Below, piece by piece: positions 13,801 to 25,800 of a stretch of DNA of 64,000 bases. The notes below the pieces were generated by a model. The model had not been told where the DNA came from. It searched no databases and saw only the letters and a program-made list of their open reading frames with translations. The first letter of the stretch is position 1, and the number at the start of each line of letters is the position of its first letter. The stretch spans positions 20,515-84,514 of the forward strand of contig CAWUHX010000523.1 in assembly GCA_963922205.1 (NCBI GenBank). Direction: 5' to 3'. The position numbers were made by a program, and so were the translations under genes. Source of the DNA: Romanomermis culicivorax (taxonomy: Eukaryota > Nematoda > Enoplea > Mermithida > Mermithidae).

Positions 13801-16800
13801 ATCGTGGGCCAAATTCTACTATTGTTATCCTTTCGTCGACCAAAGGCAACAAAAAAAGTCCAAAAACAACGACGCCAGCAGCGAAGATCAGGATGATAAT
13901 CGGCCATCTTGTCAAGTTCAAAGCGACTCAGGTTGGCGAAAAGTTTTTTTTTTGTCCCGTAAATTTCCGTGATCCAAAAACTTTCCAGAATATGTCCAAA
14001 TTTACTTATTTGCCCTTTAGCCCCCTAATTTTGGTCTGCAGGGTCATTGATTCCAGAGATTGGAGTCTCTTTTCAGCAACCAATGTTCAGCAGCAGTGTT
14101 ATAAACTGTATCTTTTCTATTCCCAGTTTGCGTTAGATAACTGTCCATTCCATCGAATATTTCTTATCAGTGGCAACTCATTGAAGTATTGAGTCTCTTT
14201 TCAGCAACCAATGTTTGATGACAGTTTCTTTAAAACTATATTCATGTGTCTTGTTTGTGTTTAGTAACTCTTCTATTAACTTCAAGTATATGTCATCAGT
14301 CAGCAATAAGTTGAGTCTCTTTTCAGCAACCAATGATCAGCAGTGTTTGAATCTGTTTCTGCACTTAGTTTATGCTGAATAATAGTCCGATCTTGAAGTG
14401 TCTTATCAGCAACCATTGTCCAAAACTCTTTCTGTGAGCTTTAACTTCCTGAACTCTAATGCATGGCAGATTGGAGTCTCTTTTCAGCAACCAGTGTTCG
14501 ACATCAATTTTCTAAACTATGTTTATGTGTCCAGTTTGTATCAAGTATCAGTAAGTTCAGTAAGCTATTTAGATTTTTCAAGTGTCTCTCATCAGCCACT
14601 AGTAATATTTTAGTGCTAATGCCTTTACGGATTGAGTCTCTTTTCAGCAACCAGTGTTTAGCCACACTGTTCAAAACTATGTTTATATACTTAGTATGTG
14701 TTAAATAATTATTCCATGAACCATTTATTTCTTTCAAGTGTCTCTCAATAGCTAAAAGTGGTCTTTTAGTGCTCATGCCTTTCAGAATTGAGTCTCTGTT
14801 CAGCAACCAATGTTCAGCAGCAGTGTTATAAACTATATCTTTTCTATTCCCAGTTTGCGTTAAATAACTGTCCAGTCCATCGAATATTTCTTATCAGTGG
14901 CAACTCATTGAAGTATTGAGTCTCTTTTCAGCAACCAATGTTTGATGACAGTTATATTCATGAGTCTTGTTTTTGTTTAGTGACTCTTCTATTAACTTCA
15001 AGTACATGTCATCAGTCAGCAATGTTCATCTACCACAAAGTTGAGTCTCTTTTCAGCAACCAATGATCAGCAGTGTTTGAATCTGTTTCTGCACTTAGTT
15101 TATGCTGAATAATAGTCCAATCTTGAAGTGTCTGATCAGCAACCATTGTCCAAAACTACTTCTGTGAGCTTTAACTTCCTGAACTCTAATGCATTGCAGA
15201 TTGGAGTCTCTTTTCAGCAACCAGTGTTCAACATCAATTTTCTAAACTATGTTTATGTGTCCAGTTTGTATTAAGTATCAGTTAGTTCAGTAAGCTATTT
15301 AGATTTTTCAAGTGTCTCTCATCAGCCACCAGTAATATTTTAGTGCTAATGCCTTTACGGATTGAGTCTCTTTTCAGCAACCAGTGTTTAGCCACACTGT
15401 TCAAAACTATGTTTATATGCTTAGTATGTGTTAAATAATTATTCCATGAACCATTTATTTCTTTCAAGTGTCTCTCAATAGCTAAAAGTGGTCTTTTAGT
15501 GCTCATGCCTTTCAGAATTGAGTCTCTGTTCAGCAACCAATGTTCAGCAGCAGTTTTATAAACTGTATCTTTTCTATTCCCAGTTTGCATTAAATAACTG
15601 TCCATTCCATCGAATATTTCTTATCAGTGGCAACTCATTGAAGTATTGAGTCTCTTTTCAGCAACCAATGTTTGATGACAGTTATATTCATGTGTCTTGT
15701 TTTCGTTTAGTAACTCTTCTATTAACTTCAAGTATATGTCATCAGTCAGCAGTGTTCATCTACCACAAAGTTGAGTCTCTTTTCAGCAACCAATGATCAG
15801 CGGCCTTTGAACCTGTTTCTGCACTTAGTTTATGCTGAATAATAGTCCAATCTTGAAGTGTCTGATCAGCAACCATTGTCCAAAACTACTTCTGTGAGCT
15901 TTAACTTCCTGAACTCTAACGCATCACAGATTGGAGTCTCTTTTCAGCAACCAGTGTTCAACATGAATTTTCTAAACTATGTTTATGTGTCCAGTTTGTA
16001 TTAAGTATCAGTTAGTTCAGTAAGCTATTTAGATTTTTCAAGTGTCTCTCATCAGCCACTAGTAATATTTTAGTGCTAATGCCTTTACGGATTGAGTCTC
16101 TTTTCAGCAACCAATGTTCAGCAGCAGTGTTATAAACTGTATCTTTTCTATTCCCAGTTTGCGTTAGATAACTGTCCATTCCATCGAATATTTCTTATCA
16201 GTGGTAACTCATTGAAGTATTGAGTCTCTTTTCAGCAACCAATGTTTGATGACAGTTTTTTTAAAACTATATTTATGTGTCTTGTTTTTGTTTAGTAACT
16301 CTTCTGTTAACTTCAAGTATATGTCAGCAGTCAGCAATGTTCATCTACCACAAAGTTGAGTCTCTCTTCAGCAACCAATGATCAGCAGTGTTTGAATCTG
16401 TTTCTGCACTTAGTTCATGCTGAATAATAGTCCAATCTTGAAGTGTCTTATCAGCAACCATTGTCCAAAACTACTTCTGTGAGGTGTAACTTCCTGAACT
16501 CTAATGCCTTGCAGATTGGAGTCTCTTTTCAGCAACCAGTGTTCGACATCAATTTTCTAAACTATGTTTATGTGTCCAGTTTGTATCAAGTATCAGTAAG
16601 TTCAGTAAGCTATTTAGATTTTTCAAGTGTCTCTCATCAGCCACCAGTAATATTTTAGTGCTAATGCCTTTCAGGATTGAGTCTCTTTTCAGCAACCAAT
16701 GTTTAGCGACACTGTTCAAAACTATATTTGTATGCCCAGATTCTGTTAAATAACTATTCAATAAATCATTCATTTGTTTCAAACATCTCTTAATAGCCAA

Positions 16801-19800
16801 CTGAAATCTTTTAACCATAATGCCTTTCAGAATTGAGTCTCTTTTCAGCAACTAGTGTTTAGCGACACTGTTCAAACTATTTTTATATGCTCAGTATGTG
16901 TTAAATAATTATTCCATGAACCATTTATTTCTTTCAAGTGTCTCTCAATAGCCACCAGTGATCTTTCAATGCTAATGCCTTGCAAGATTGAGTCTCTTTT
17001 CAGCAAGTGGCATTTAGTGACACTGTTCAAAGCTATATTAATATGCCCAGTTTGTATTAAATAAGTGTTAAGTATACCATTTATTTCTCTTAAATCTTTC
17101 TCAACAGCCAACAGTAATCTGCAAGTGCTGATCTGTTGCAAAGTGGAGTCTCTTTTCAGCAACCAATAAATGTTGAAAACTGTAAACATTTCTTGAGAGT
17201 AATGATTAAATGACGAATACAGTGTTTATTTATTTCAAATGTCCCTGAACAGCTAACAGCAATCTGCAAGTGTTGATCTGTTGCAAAGTTGAGTCTCTTT
17301 TCAGCAACCAATAATGTCGGAAACTATACATATTTTTGGATTGCGATGGATAAATGACCATTACAGTGTTTATTTCTTCCAAGTGTCTCTAAACAGCCAA
17401 CAGTGATCTGCCAGTTTATTTGATTTGTTGCCAAATTGAGTCTCTTTTGAGCAACCAAAAATGTCCAAAACTATAAATGTTTCTGGATTGCAATGCTTGA
17501 ATGATGAATACAGTATTTATTTCTTTCAAGTGTATCTAAACAGCCAACAGTGATCTGGCAGTTTGTTTGATCTGTTGTAAAGTTGAGTCTCTTTTCAGCA
17601 ACCAAAAATGTCCAAAACTATACATATTGCTAGATTGCAATAATTAAATGATGAATACAGGGCTTAATTCTTTCAAGTGTCTCTCAACAGCCAACAGTGT
17701 TCTGTTGGTGTTGAAGTGTTGGAAAGTTGAGTCTCTTTTCAGCAACCAAAATTTTGGAAAGTACATATTTCTAGATTGTTATAGTGAATGACGAATACAG
17801 CATTTATTTCTTTCAAGTGTCTCTAAACAGCCAACAGTGATCTGGCAGTTTGTTTGATCTGTTGTAAAGTTGAGTCTCTTTTCAGCAACCAAAAATGTCC
17901 AAAACTATACATATTGCTAGATTGCAATGATTAAATGATGAATACAGTGTTTATTTCTTTCAAGTGTCTCTAAACAGCCAACAGTGGTCTGGCATTGTAG
18001 ATCTAAAGTTGCAAAGTTGAGTCTCTTTTGAGCAACCAAAAATGTCAGAAACTATACATATTTTTGGATTGCGATGATTAAATGATGAATACACTGTTCA
18101 TTTCTTTCAAGTTTCTATAAACAGGCAGCAGCGATCTGCCAGTTTATTTGATCTGTTGTCAAATTGAGTCTCTTTTGAGCAACCAAAAATGTCCAAAAAT
18201 ATCCATATTTCTGGATTGGGATGATAAAATGATGAATACAGCACTTTTTTCAGGTGTCTCATCAGCCAACACATAATTGAAAACTTTACTTTTCACAAAG
18301 TTGTCTCTCAAGAGCAACTGCTTGTAAAAAAACCACTTTTCCTCCGCAATTTTCTTTAGATAAGAAAATTTTCGACTTGACCAAAAAACACAAATTTTTT
18401 GGTTGGTTTTGAAGATAAAATCATCAACCGCAAAAATATGTGTTTTTTTTTTGTTTTTATCTTCCACAGTTTTTTTTTTTCTTGATTGATTGTTGCGAAA
18501 ATTTTTCGTTGATGGAGCCCGTTCGGAGGGCCGGCCGGCGCATTTTTTCGGTACCATCCAGCCACTTGTGGCCATATTTTCTTTGCACTTTCTGCTCTTT
18601 TGTATAGGATAGAGAAGAAAAGCTTATCTTTTTCGGTTGGTGGCTTTTTGACTTGATGTATATGGCAGACAAAAAAACACAACATTTTCCAAACTAGAAC
18701 CACCAGCGGTGTATTTGGCTTACATATAGCATACCAGAACCGAAAAATTTTTCCAGAAGTTTGTGGTATTGTGTGTGTGTGTGTGTGTGCTGCATATTTT
18801 TCATCATTGACCTATTTTTTCTTAATAGAGCTTCCAAATGTTGTGCAAAAAAAGTGAAGTCGGTGATGTGGGATTTTTTGGATGGATTTCGGGGAAGCGA
18901 CACGTGCTTGTAGAGAGTACTTTCTTACTGTACTTTTATGCAAATTTTGGTGGGAAAATGAAATTTTTCTAACAATTTATTCAAACCTATTCAGAAAACT
19001 ATGATTTTTGGATGGGTCAGGGCAAAGCGACATAGGCTTCTAGGGACTCCTGTCTTACTGTAGTTGGAACTTTTTTGCAAATTTTGGTCGGAAAACTGAG
19101 TTTTTTTCTCCAATTTGTTCAAGCATGAGCTGGAATATTTTTTATGTGTCCGGGAACTGACACTTGCATCTAGGGACTACTTTCTTACTGTAGTTGGAAC
19201 TTTTATGCAAATTTTGGTCGGAAAACTGAGATTTCTTTCTCCAATTTGTTCAAGCATGAGCTGGAATATTTGTTATGGGTTGCAGAACTGACACCCGCTT
19301 CTAGAAACTCCTGTCTTACTGTAGTTGAAACTTTTATGCAAATTTTGGTCGGAAAACTGAGATTTTTTTCTCCAATTTGTTCAAGCATGATGTGGAATAT
19401 TTGTTATGGGTTGCAGAACTGACACCCGCTTCTAGAAACTCGTGTCTTACTGTAGTTGAAACTTTTATGCAAATTTTGGTCGGAAAACTGAGATTTTTTC
19501 TCCGATTTGTTCAAGAGCATGATGTGGAATATTTGTTATGGGTCGGGGAACTGACACTTGCTTCTAGGGACTACTTTCTTACTGTAGTTATAAGTTTTAT
19601 GCAAATTTTGGTCGGAAAACTGAGATTTTTTGTTTAATTCGTTCAAGCATGATGTGGAATATTTGTTATGGGTTGCAGAACTGACACCTGCTTCTAGGGA
19701 CTCCTGTCTTACTGTAGTTGGAACTTTTATGCAAATTTTGGTCGGAAAACTGAGACTTTTCCTCTCTTTTGGTCGGGAAAGTGGGATTTTCGGGCTGTTC

Positions 19801-22800
19801 CGGGTGAAAGACACTTGCGATTTTCTTACTGTAGTTGAAACTTTAACGCAAATTTTGGTCGGAAAAATGAGATTTTCCCCCCAATTTATTCAAGCCAGGT
19901 TGGGAAAGTAGGATTTTTTCATGCATCATGAAAATAACATGCTTGCTTAAAGAAAATACTTTCTTACTGTAGTTGGAATTTTTATGCAAATTTTGGTCAG
20001 AAAAAATGAGATTTTCCCTGCAATTTATTTAAGCCTGTTCGGCAAAGTGGGATTTTTGGATGGGTTAGTGGAAGTGATAGTTGCTTGAATAGAATACTTT
20101 CTTACTGTAGTTTGAACTTTTGTCCAAATTTTGGTTGGAAAAATGAGATTTTTCCTCTCAATAATGACAGCTGGCACTTTTTTACTGTAGTTGGAACTTT
20201 TATGCAAATTTTAGTCGGGAAGACGAAACTTTTGCCAAATTCAGTCGGAAAAGTGAGACTTTTGAGTAAGCAGAGGAAAACAAAGCCTGCAGCTTTCTTA
20301 CTGTAGTGAGAACTTCTATGAAAATTGTAGTCGGAAAAACGAGATTTTTTCCCAAATTTGGTCGGAAAAGTGGGATTTTTGAGTGGGTCAGGTGGAAGCA
20401 ACAGCTGCCACTTTCTTACTATAGTTGGAAATTTTATGCAAATTTTAGTCGGAAAAACGAGATTTTTCCCCAAATTTGGTCGTAAAACTGGGATTTTTGA
20501 GTGGGTCACGAGAAGCGATACCTGTCTGTACAAAATACTTTCTTACTGTAGTCGGAACCCATATGCAAATTTTAGACGGGAAAATGGGATTTCGGCCGGG
20601 AAAGTGGGATTTTTGGCTACCTGTTTATAATTTTAGATGGAGTCCCATATTTTATCTATGAATATTTTCGTACAAGAAAGCAAAAAAATGTGTGGGAAAA
20701 TATTCCGGTGCTGGTCAGTCTGCTTTTCATATATACAAAAACATAATTTTTCCATCACTTCATTATAATACAGTATAATATGCTAAAATTTCAGGTATGT
20801 GCTCGGATTGGGAGCCGGACGAACCTTGCTTCATTTGTATGGGTAAAGGAAAACAAGTGAGTCTACGTTTTCTTTGGCTTTGTTTTCCTGTTTGTCTCGT
20901 TTCAGCAACTGGATTCCTGAGCCTAAGCCTAAGCCTAAGCCTAAGCCTAAGCCTAAGCCTAAGCCTAAGCCTAAGCCTAAGCCTAAGCCTAAGCCTAAGC
21001 CTAAGCCTAAGCCTAAGCCTAAGCCTAAGCCTAAGCCTAAGCCTAAGCCTAAGCCTAAGCCTAAGCCTAAGCCTAAGCCTAAGCCTAAGCCTAAGCCCAA
21101 GCCTAAACCTAAGCCCAAACCTAAGCCTAAGCCAACCTAAGCCTAACCCTAAGCCTAAGCCTAACCCAAAGCCTAAGCCTAAGCCTAAGCCTAAGCCTAA
21201 GCCTAAGCCTAAGCCTAAGCCTAAGCCTAAGCCTAAGCCTAAGCCTAAGCCTAAGCCTAAGCCTAAGCCTAAGCCCAAGCCTAAGCCTAAGCCCAAACCT
21301 AAGCCTAAGCCAACCTAAGCCTAAGCCTAAGCCTAAGCCTAAGCCTAAGCCTAAGCCTAAGCCTAAGCCTAAGCCTAAGCCTAAGCCTAAGCCTAAGCCT
21401 AAGCCTAAGCCTAAGCCTAAGCCCAAGCCTAAGCCTAAGCCTAACCCAAAGCCTAAGCCTAAGCCTAAGCCTAAGCCTAAGCCTAAGCCTAAGCCTAAGC
21501 CTAAGCCTAAGCCTAAGCCTAAGCCTAAGCCTAAGCCTAAGCCTAAGCCTAAGCCTAAGCCCAAGCCTAAGCCTAAGCCCAAACCTAAGCCTAAGCCAAC
21601 CTAAGCCTAAGCCTAAGCCTAAGCCTAAGCCTAAGCCTAAGCCTAAGCCTAAGCCTAAGCCTAAGCCTAAGCCTAAGCCTAAGCCTAAGCCTAAGCCCAA
21701 GCCTAAGCCTAAGCCCAAACCTAAGCTTAAGCCTAAGCCAACCTAAGCCTAACCCTAAGCCTAAGCCTAAGCCTAAGCCTAAGCCTAAGCCTAAGCCTAA
21801 GCCTAAGCCTAAGCCTAAGCCTAAGCCTAAGCCCAAGCCTAAGCCTAAGCCCAAACCTAAGCTTAAGCCTAAGCCAACCTAAGCCTAACCCTAAGCCTAA
21901 GCCTAAGCCTAAGCCTAACCCTAAGCCTAAGCCTAAGCCTAAGCCTAAGCCTAAGCCTAAGCCTAAGCCTAAGCCTAAGCCTAAGCCTAAGCCTAAGTCT
22001 AAGCCTAAGCCTAAGCCTAAGCCTAAGCCTAAGCCTAAGCCTAAGCCTAAGCCCAAGCCTAAGCCTAATCCTAAGCTCAAGCCTAAGCCTAAGCCAAACC
22101 CTAACCCTAACCCTAAGCCTAAGCCTAACCCTAAGCTCAATTTTTTTTCTCCCTAGACCCTAAAATCATCCGAAAATCAAAATCGCCCAAATATGGTCAA
22201 ATCGTCGTCGTCGACGACAATAGACGATCATACGAAACGTCACAAAAACTTTCCGTCCATTTGCGCCACTGACAATAATAATAATAATAATCATCATCAT
22301 AATCACCATAATCATTCTCGATCGTCGATGACTTCATCGTCGGCGTTGTCGTCGAAAAACAATCAATCGGCGGCGTCGTCGTCGTCCTTTATCGATTTTT
22401 CAAAAAACGCCGTCGGCGGCGCAAGAGCAGCGACAAGTTTAGGTTTAGAATATTTATTCGGTTCGTTGTTGACCAGTAGTGGTCAACAGGCGCCGGACGT
22501 CGGGAGCGGACAAGGCGCCGATTTGATTACCGCCGCCGGTATGATGGACCCTTATCAGCAGGCCTATTACGATTTAAGTAAGGAGTGACCGCGGGTCCAA
22601 AAGTTTGGATCGGTCATTTTTGACCATAGGTCATCTACTCCAAGGAGTGACCACTTCTCCGAAACTTTCCAATATGCTATTTTTGAACCTAGATTGCTTA
22701 CTCCTAGAAGTGACCACGGATTCATAACCGTCCGATAGGTCATTTGTGACTATAGGTCGGCTACTCCTAGGAGTGACCACGAGTCCAGAAGTTTCCAACA

Positions 22801-25800
22801 GCCCTATTTTGACCATAGATATGCTACTCCTATGGGTGACCACAAGTCCGAAAATCTCCAATAGGCTATTTTCGACCATACGTCGGCTACTCCTAGGGGT
22901 GACCACGGATCGGGAAGTCTCCAAAAAGCTATTTTTGACCGTAGATCAGCTACTCCTGGGAGTGACCACGGGTCCAAAAATTTCCAATAGGCCACTTGTG
23001 ACCATAGATCGGCTACTCCTACGAGTGACCACGAGTCCAGAAGTTTCCAACAGCCCTATTTTGATCATAGATTTGCTACTCCCATGCGTGACCACGGCTC
23101 CAAAAGTCTCCAATAAGCCGTTTTTGACCACAGATCGGCTACTCCTAGGAGTGGCCACGGGTCTGAAGTCCCTAGTAGGCCATTTCTGACCATAGGTCGC
23201 CTATTCCTAGGAGCGACCACGCGTCCGAAGGTCTCCAATAAGCTATTTTTGACCATAGATCAGCTACTCCTAGGAGTGACCATGGTTTCGAAAGTCTCCA
23301 ATAAGCCGTTTTTGACCATAGGTCGCCTACTCCTAGGAGTGACCACGGGTGCCAAGAATTGGGACTCAAGTGAAGTCTCGGCTATTCCTCAGTCTAGAAT
23401 TGGAATTTGAGCAAAAATCAGGGATTTTCGTGGACTTACTCCCGAAAATCCCGAGGGTCGTGGCGCCAAATTTAGTCTACTGGCCCCAAAATTTGATGAC
23501 GTCAGCAACCATTCATTTTTTCCCGCCACAGATCGCGCCTATTTACACCAACTGATGCTAAGTTGGAGTAAACAAATGAATAACGCATACAGTATGCCGA
23601 CGCCGTCCACGTCGTCGACGTCGCCGTCGTCGGCGACGACTACGCTCAGTCCTTCGTTGTTGCCCTATTTGACGGCTGCAGCGGCTGCGGCGGCGGCTGC
23701 AGCTGCGACCGCCGCCTCATCGTCCGGTGCTCAACGGCAGCAGTCCACGTTTTCGAGTGAGCGGCGAAAAAAATTTTTTACTAATGAACTAATAAACTAA
23801 TGAATCAATGAAAAAGTTAATGACTTATGACTTAATATACAAATGAATTAATAGACTAATAGACAGTGGGTTCAATGGATTAATGAACCGCTTAATCAAT
23901 GAGTGACTAATGAAGAAATAAACTAATGATCTACTAGACATATGAACTGATAGACTCATAGAGTAAGTGAATAATGGACTAATTAGGTAATGAATTAATA
24001 ACAAAACCTGAACTTATTAGGCTAATGATGTAGTAGACGGTTGAACTTGGAGATTGATAATTAATGAGACCATAAACTAATTAATTGATGAATCAATGAA
24101 CCAATAACCTTTTAAACTAATGAATTAATAGACTATGATTTGACAGACTCATAGACTAATTGATTAATGAATTAATTAATTGATAAAATCGATAGTTGAA
24201 CTTTTAGATTAATGAATTAATAGAGTAATTGGCTAATTAATTGATGGATCAGCGCAACAATAAGCTATTAAACTAATGATTTACTGGCTTAATAAACTAA
24301 TAGACTAATGACTTTACGAACTCATAGATGAATTGATTGTCGATGGATTCATTAAATAATCAATTAATTGGTTAATTAATAGTTGAACACATGGATTAAT
24401 GAACTAATGCACCAATGCTTTAATGAACCAAAAAAATCAATGCACCAATGAACTCTCAGAGTAAGAATTTATTAGACTAATGAACTAATAGACGAATTAA
24501 TTGACAGACCCATACAACAATCAAATATCAAAGTAATGAATTAGTGAATTATAGATTAGTTGAGCTTAAAGACTAGTGAATTAATGAACCAATAAACTAA
24601 TTTACTAATGAGCCATGGATCAATGAGCTTCTACACTAATGATTTAATAGAGTAATGAATCAAGAAACTAATAAATTGATGGACTGATATGATAATTGCA
24701 TAATAAACTAATTAATTAACCAAGTAATAGAGATTCGAGCTTATTGGCTAATGAATTATTCGACCGATAAGTTATTTAATCAATTAATGAAACAGCGAGC
24801 TCTTAGACCAATGGTTTAATGCACTAATGAAGTATACGACTAATGAATTGATTAACTCATTCACTAATTGAATAATAAACATACTAATTAATTAATTAAT
24901 TAATGGTCAAATAACTAATAGGATAAAGAATTACTTAATTATCGAATTAATAAACAGATTAAGTAACTAGCTAATCAACTAGTGGACTAATGAACTAATT
25001 AATAAAAAATTGACCAATGGACTCTTATAATTCAGTGGACTAATAGACGAATACACTAATAAACTATTTAATTAGTTTATGAATGAACTAAAAGATTAAT
25101 GAATCAATGGACTAATAGAACAGTCGACTGATGAACTAACTAATTAATGAACTAATGATTCAAATGACTAATGAAGTAATAGAATAATACGCTAATGTGC
25201 CAATAAAACAATAGGCTAACGAATTAATGAGCTCGTGTATTAATTGACAGAAGAATTATGCCTAATGATACAACTACTTAATAAATTAATGGACAGTTAA
25301 ACTAATAGACTAATGAATTAATGGAGGAATGAACTAATGAATAGAGCAATGAGTGAATAGATTAATGACTTAATGGACTAATTGAGCAAGGGGCCGATGA
25401 ACTACTTATCCAATGAACTAATAAGCTAGTAGAATAATCGATTATTGGACTAATACACTAATGAACTGATGAAGTAGTTAATTAATGAATTAATAGAATT
25501 TCTATCTAATAGAGTCATGAATTAGTGGTTGATAGAGCAACAATCTAATGGATCAATGAACTATTTGATATTCTAACTAATTCAAAGTTTAATAAAGTAA
25601 TGACTCAAATGATTAATGCGTCAATGGATTAATGAACTGATGAATTTATAAATTATGGTTTAATGAACTAATGAATAAATGGAAAAATTAACTAATAAAT
25701 TGATAAATTAATGGTGTGATGAACTAATGAATTAATGGACTAATGAATGAATAAAGGAATGAACTAATGAACTAATAAAGTAATAAATTAATAAACTAAT

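Noticed and set aside
12115..14192. Several 60-100-codon plus-strand frames in mbr-1 introns 1 and 2
   Set aside because: AT-rich, without domains, and not joined by compatible splice sites, except the part identified as exon 2.
14000..18290. Regular direct repeats that might be taken for a CRISPR array
   Set aside because: Units are of unequal length, spacers are themselves repeated, and the setting is a eukaryotic intron.
18356..18703. Minus-strand frame containing GWYRKNA, like the GWYRKNA of the ph zinc-finger exon
   Set aside because: The match is seven residues, without any Cys ligands and without splice sites of the right phase; probably chance.
20885..20920. Acceptor-like CTCGTTTCAG|CAACTGG before the telomere array
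   Set aside because: Joined to exon 3 in phase 0 it gives a TGA at the fifth codon.
20763..22140. Leu-Gly, Arg-Leu, Pro-Lys and Leu-Ser open frames
   Set aside because: They are the six translations of the GCCTAA telomere hexamer.
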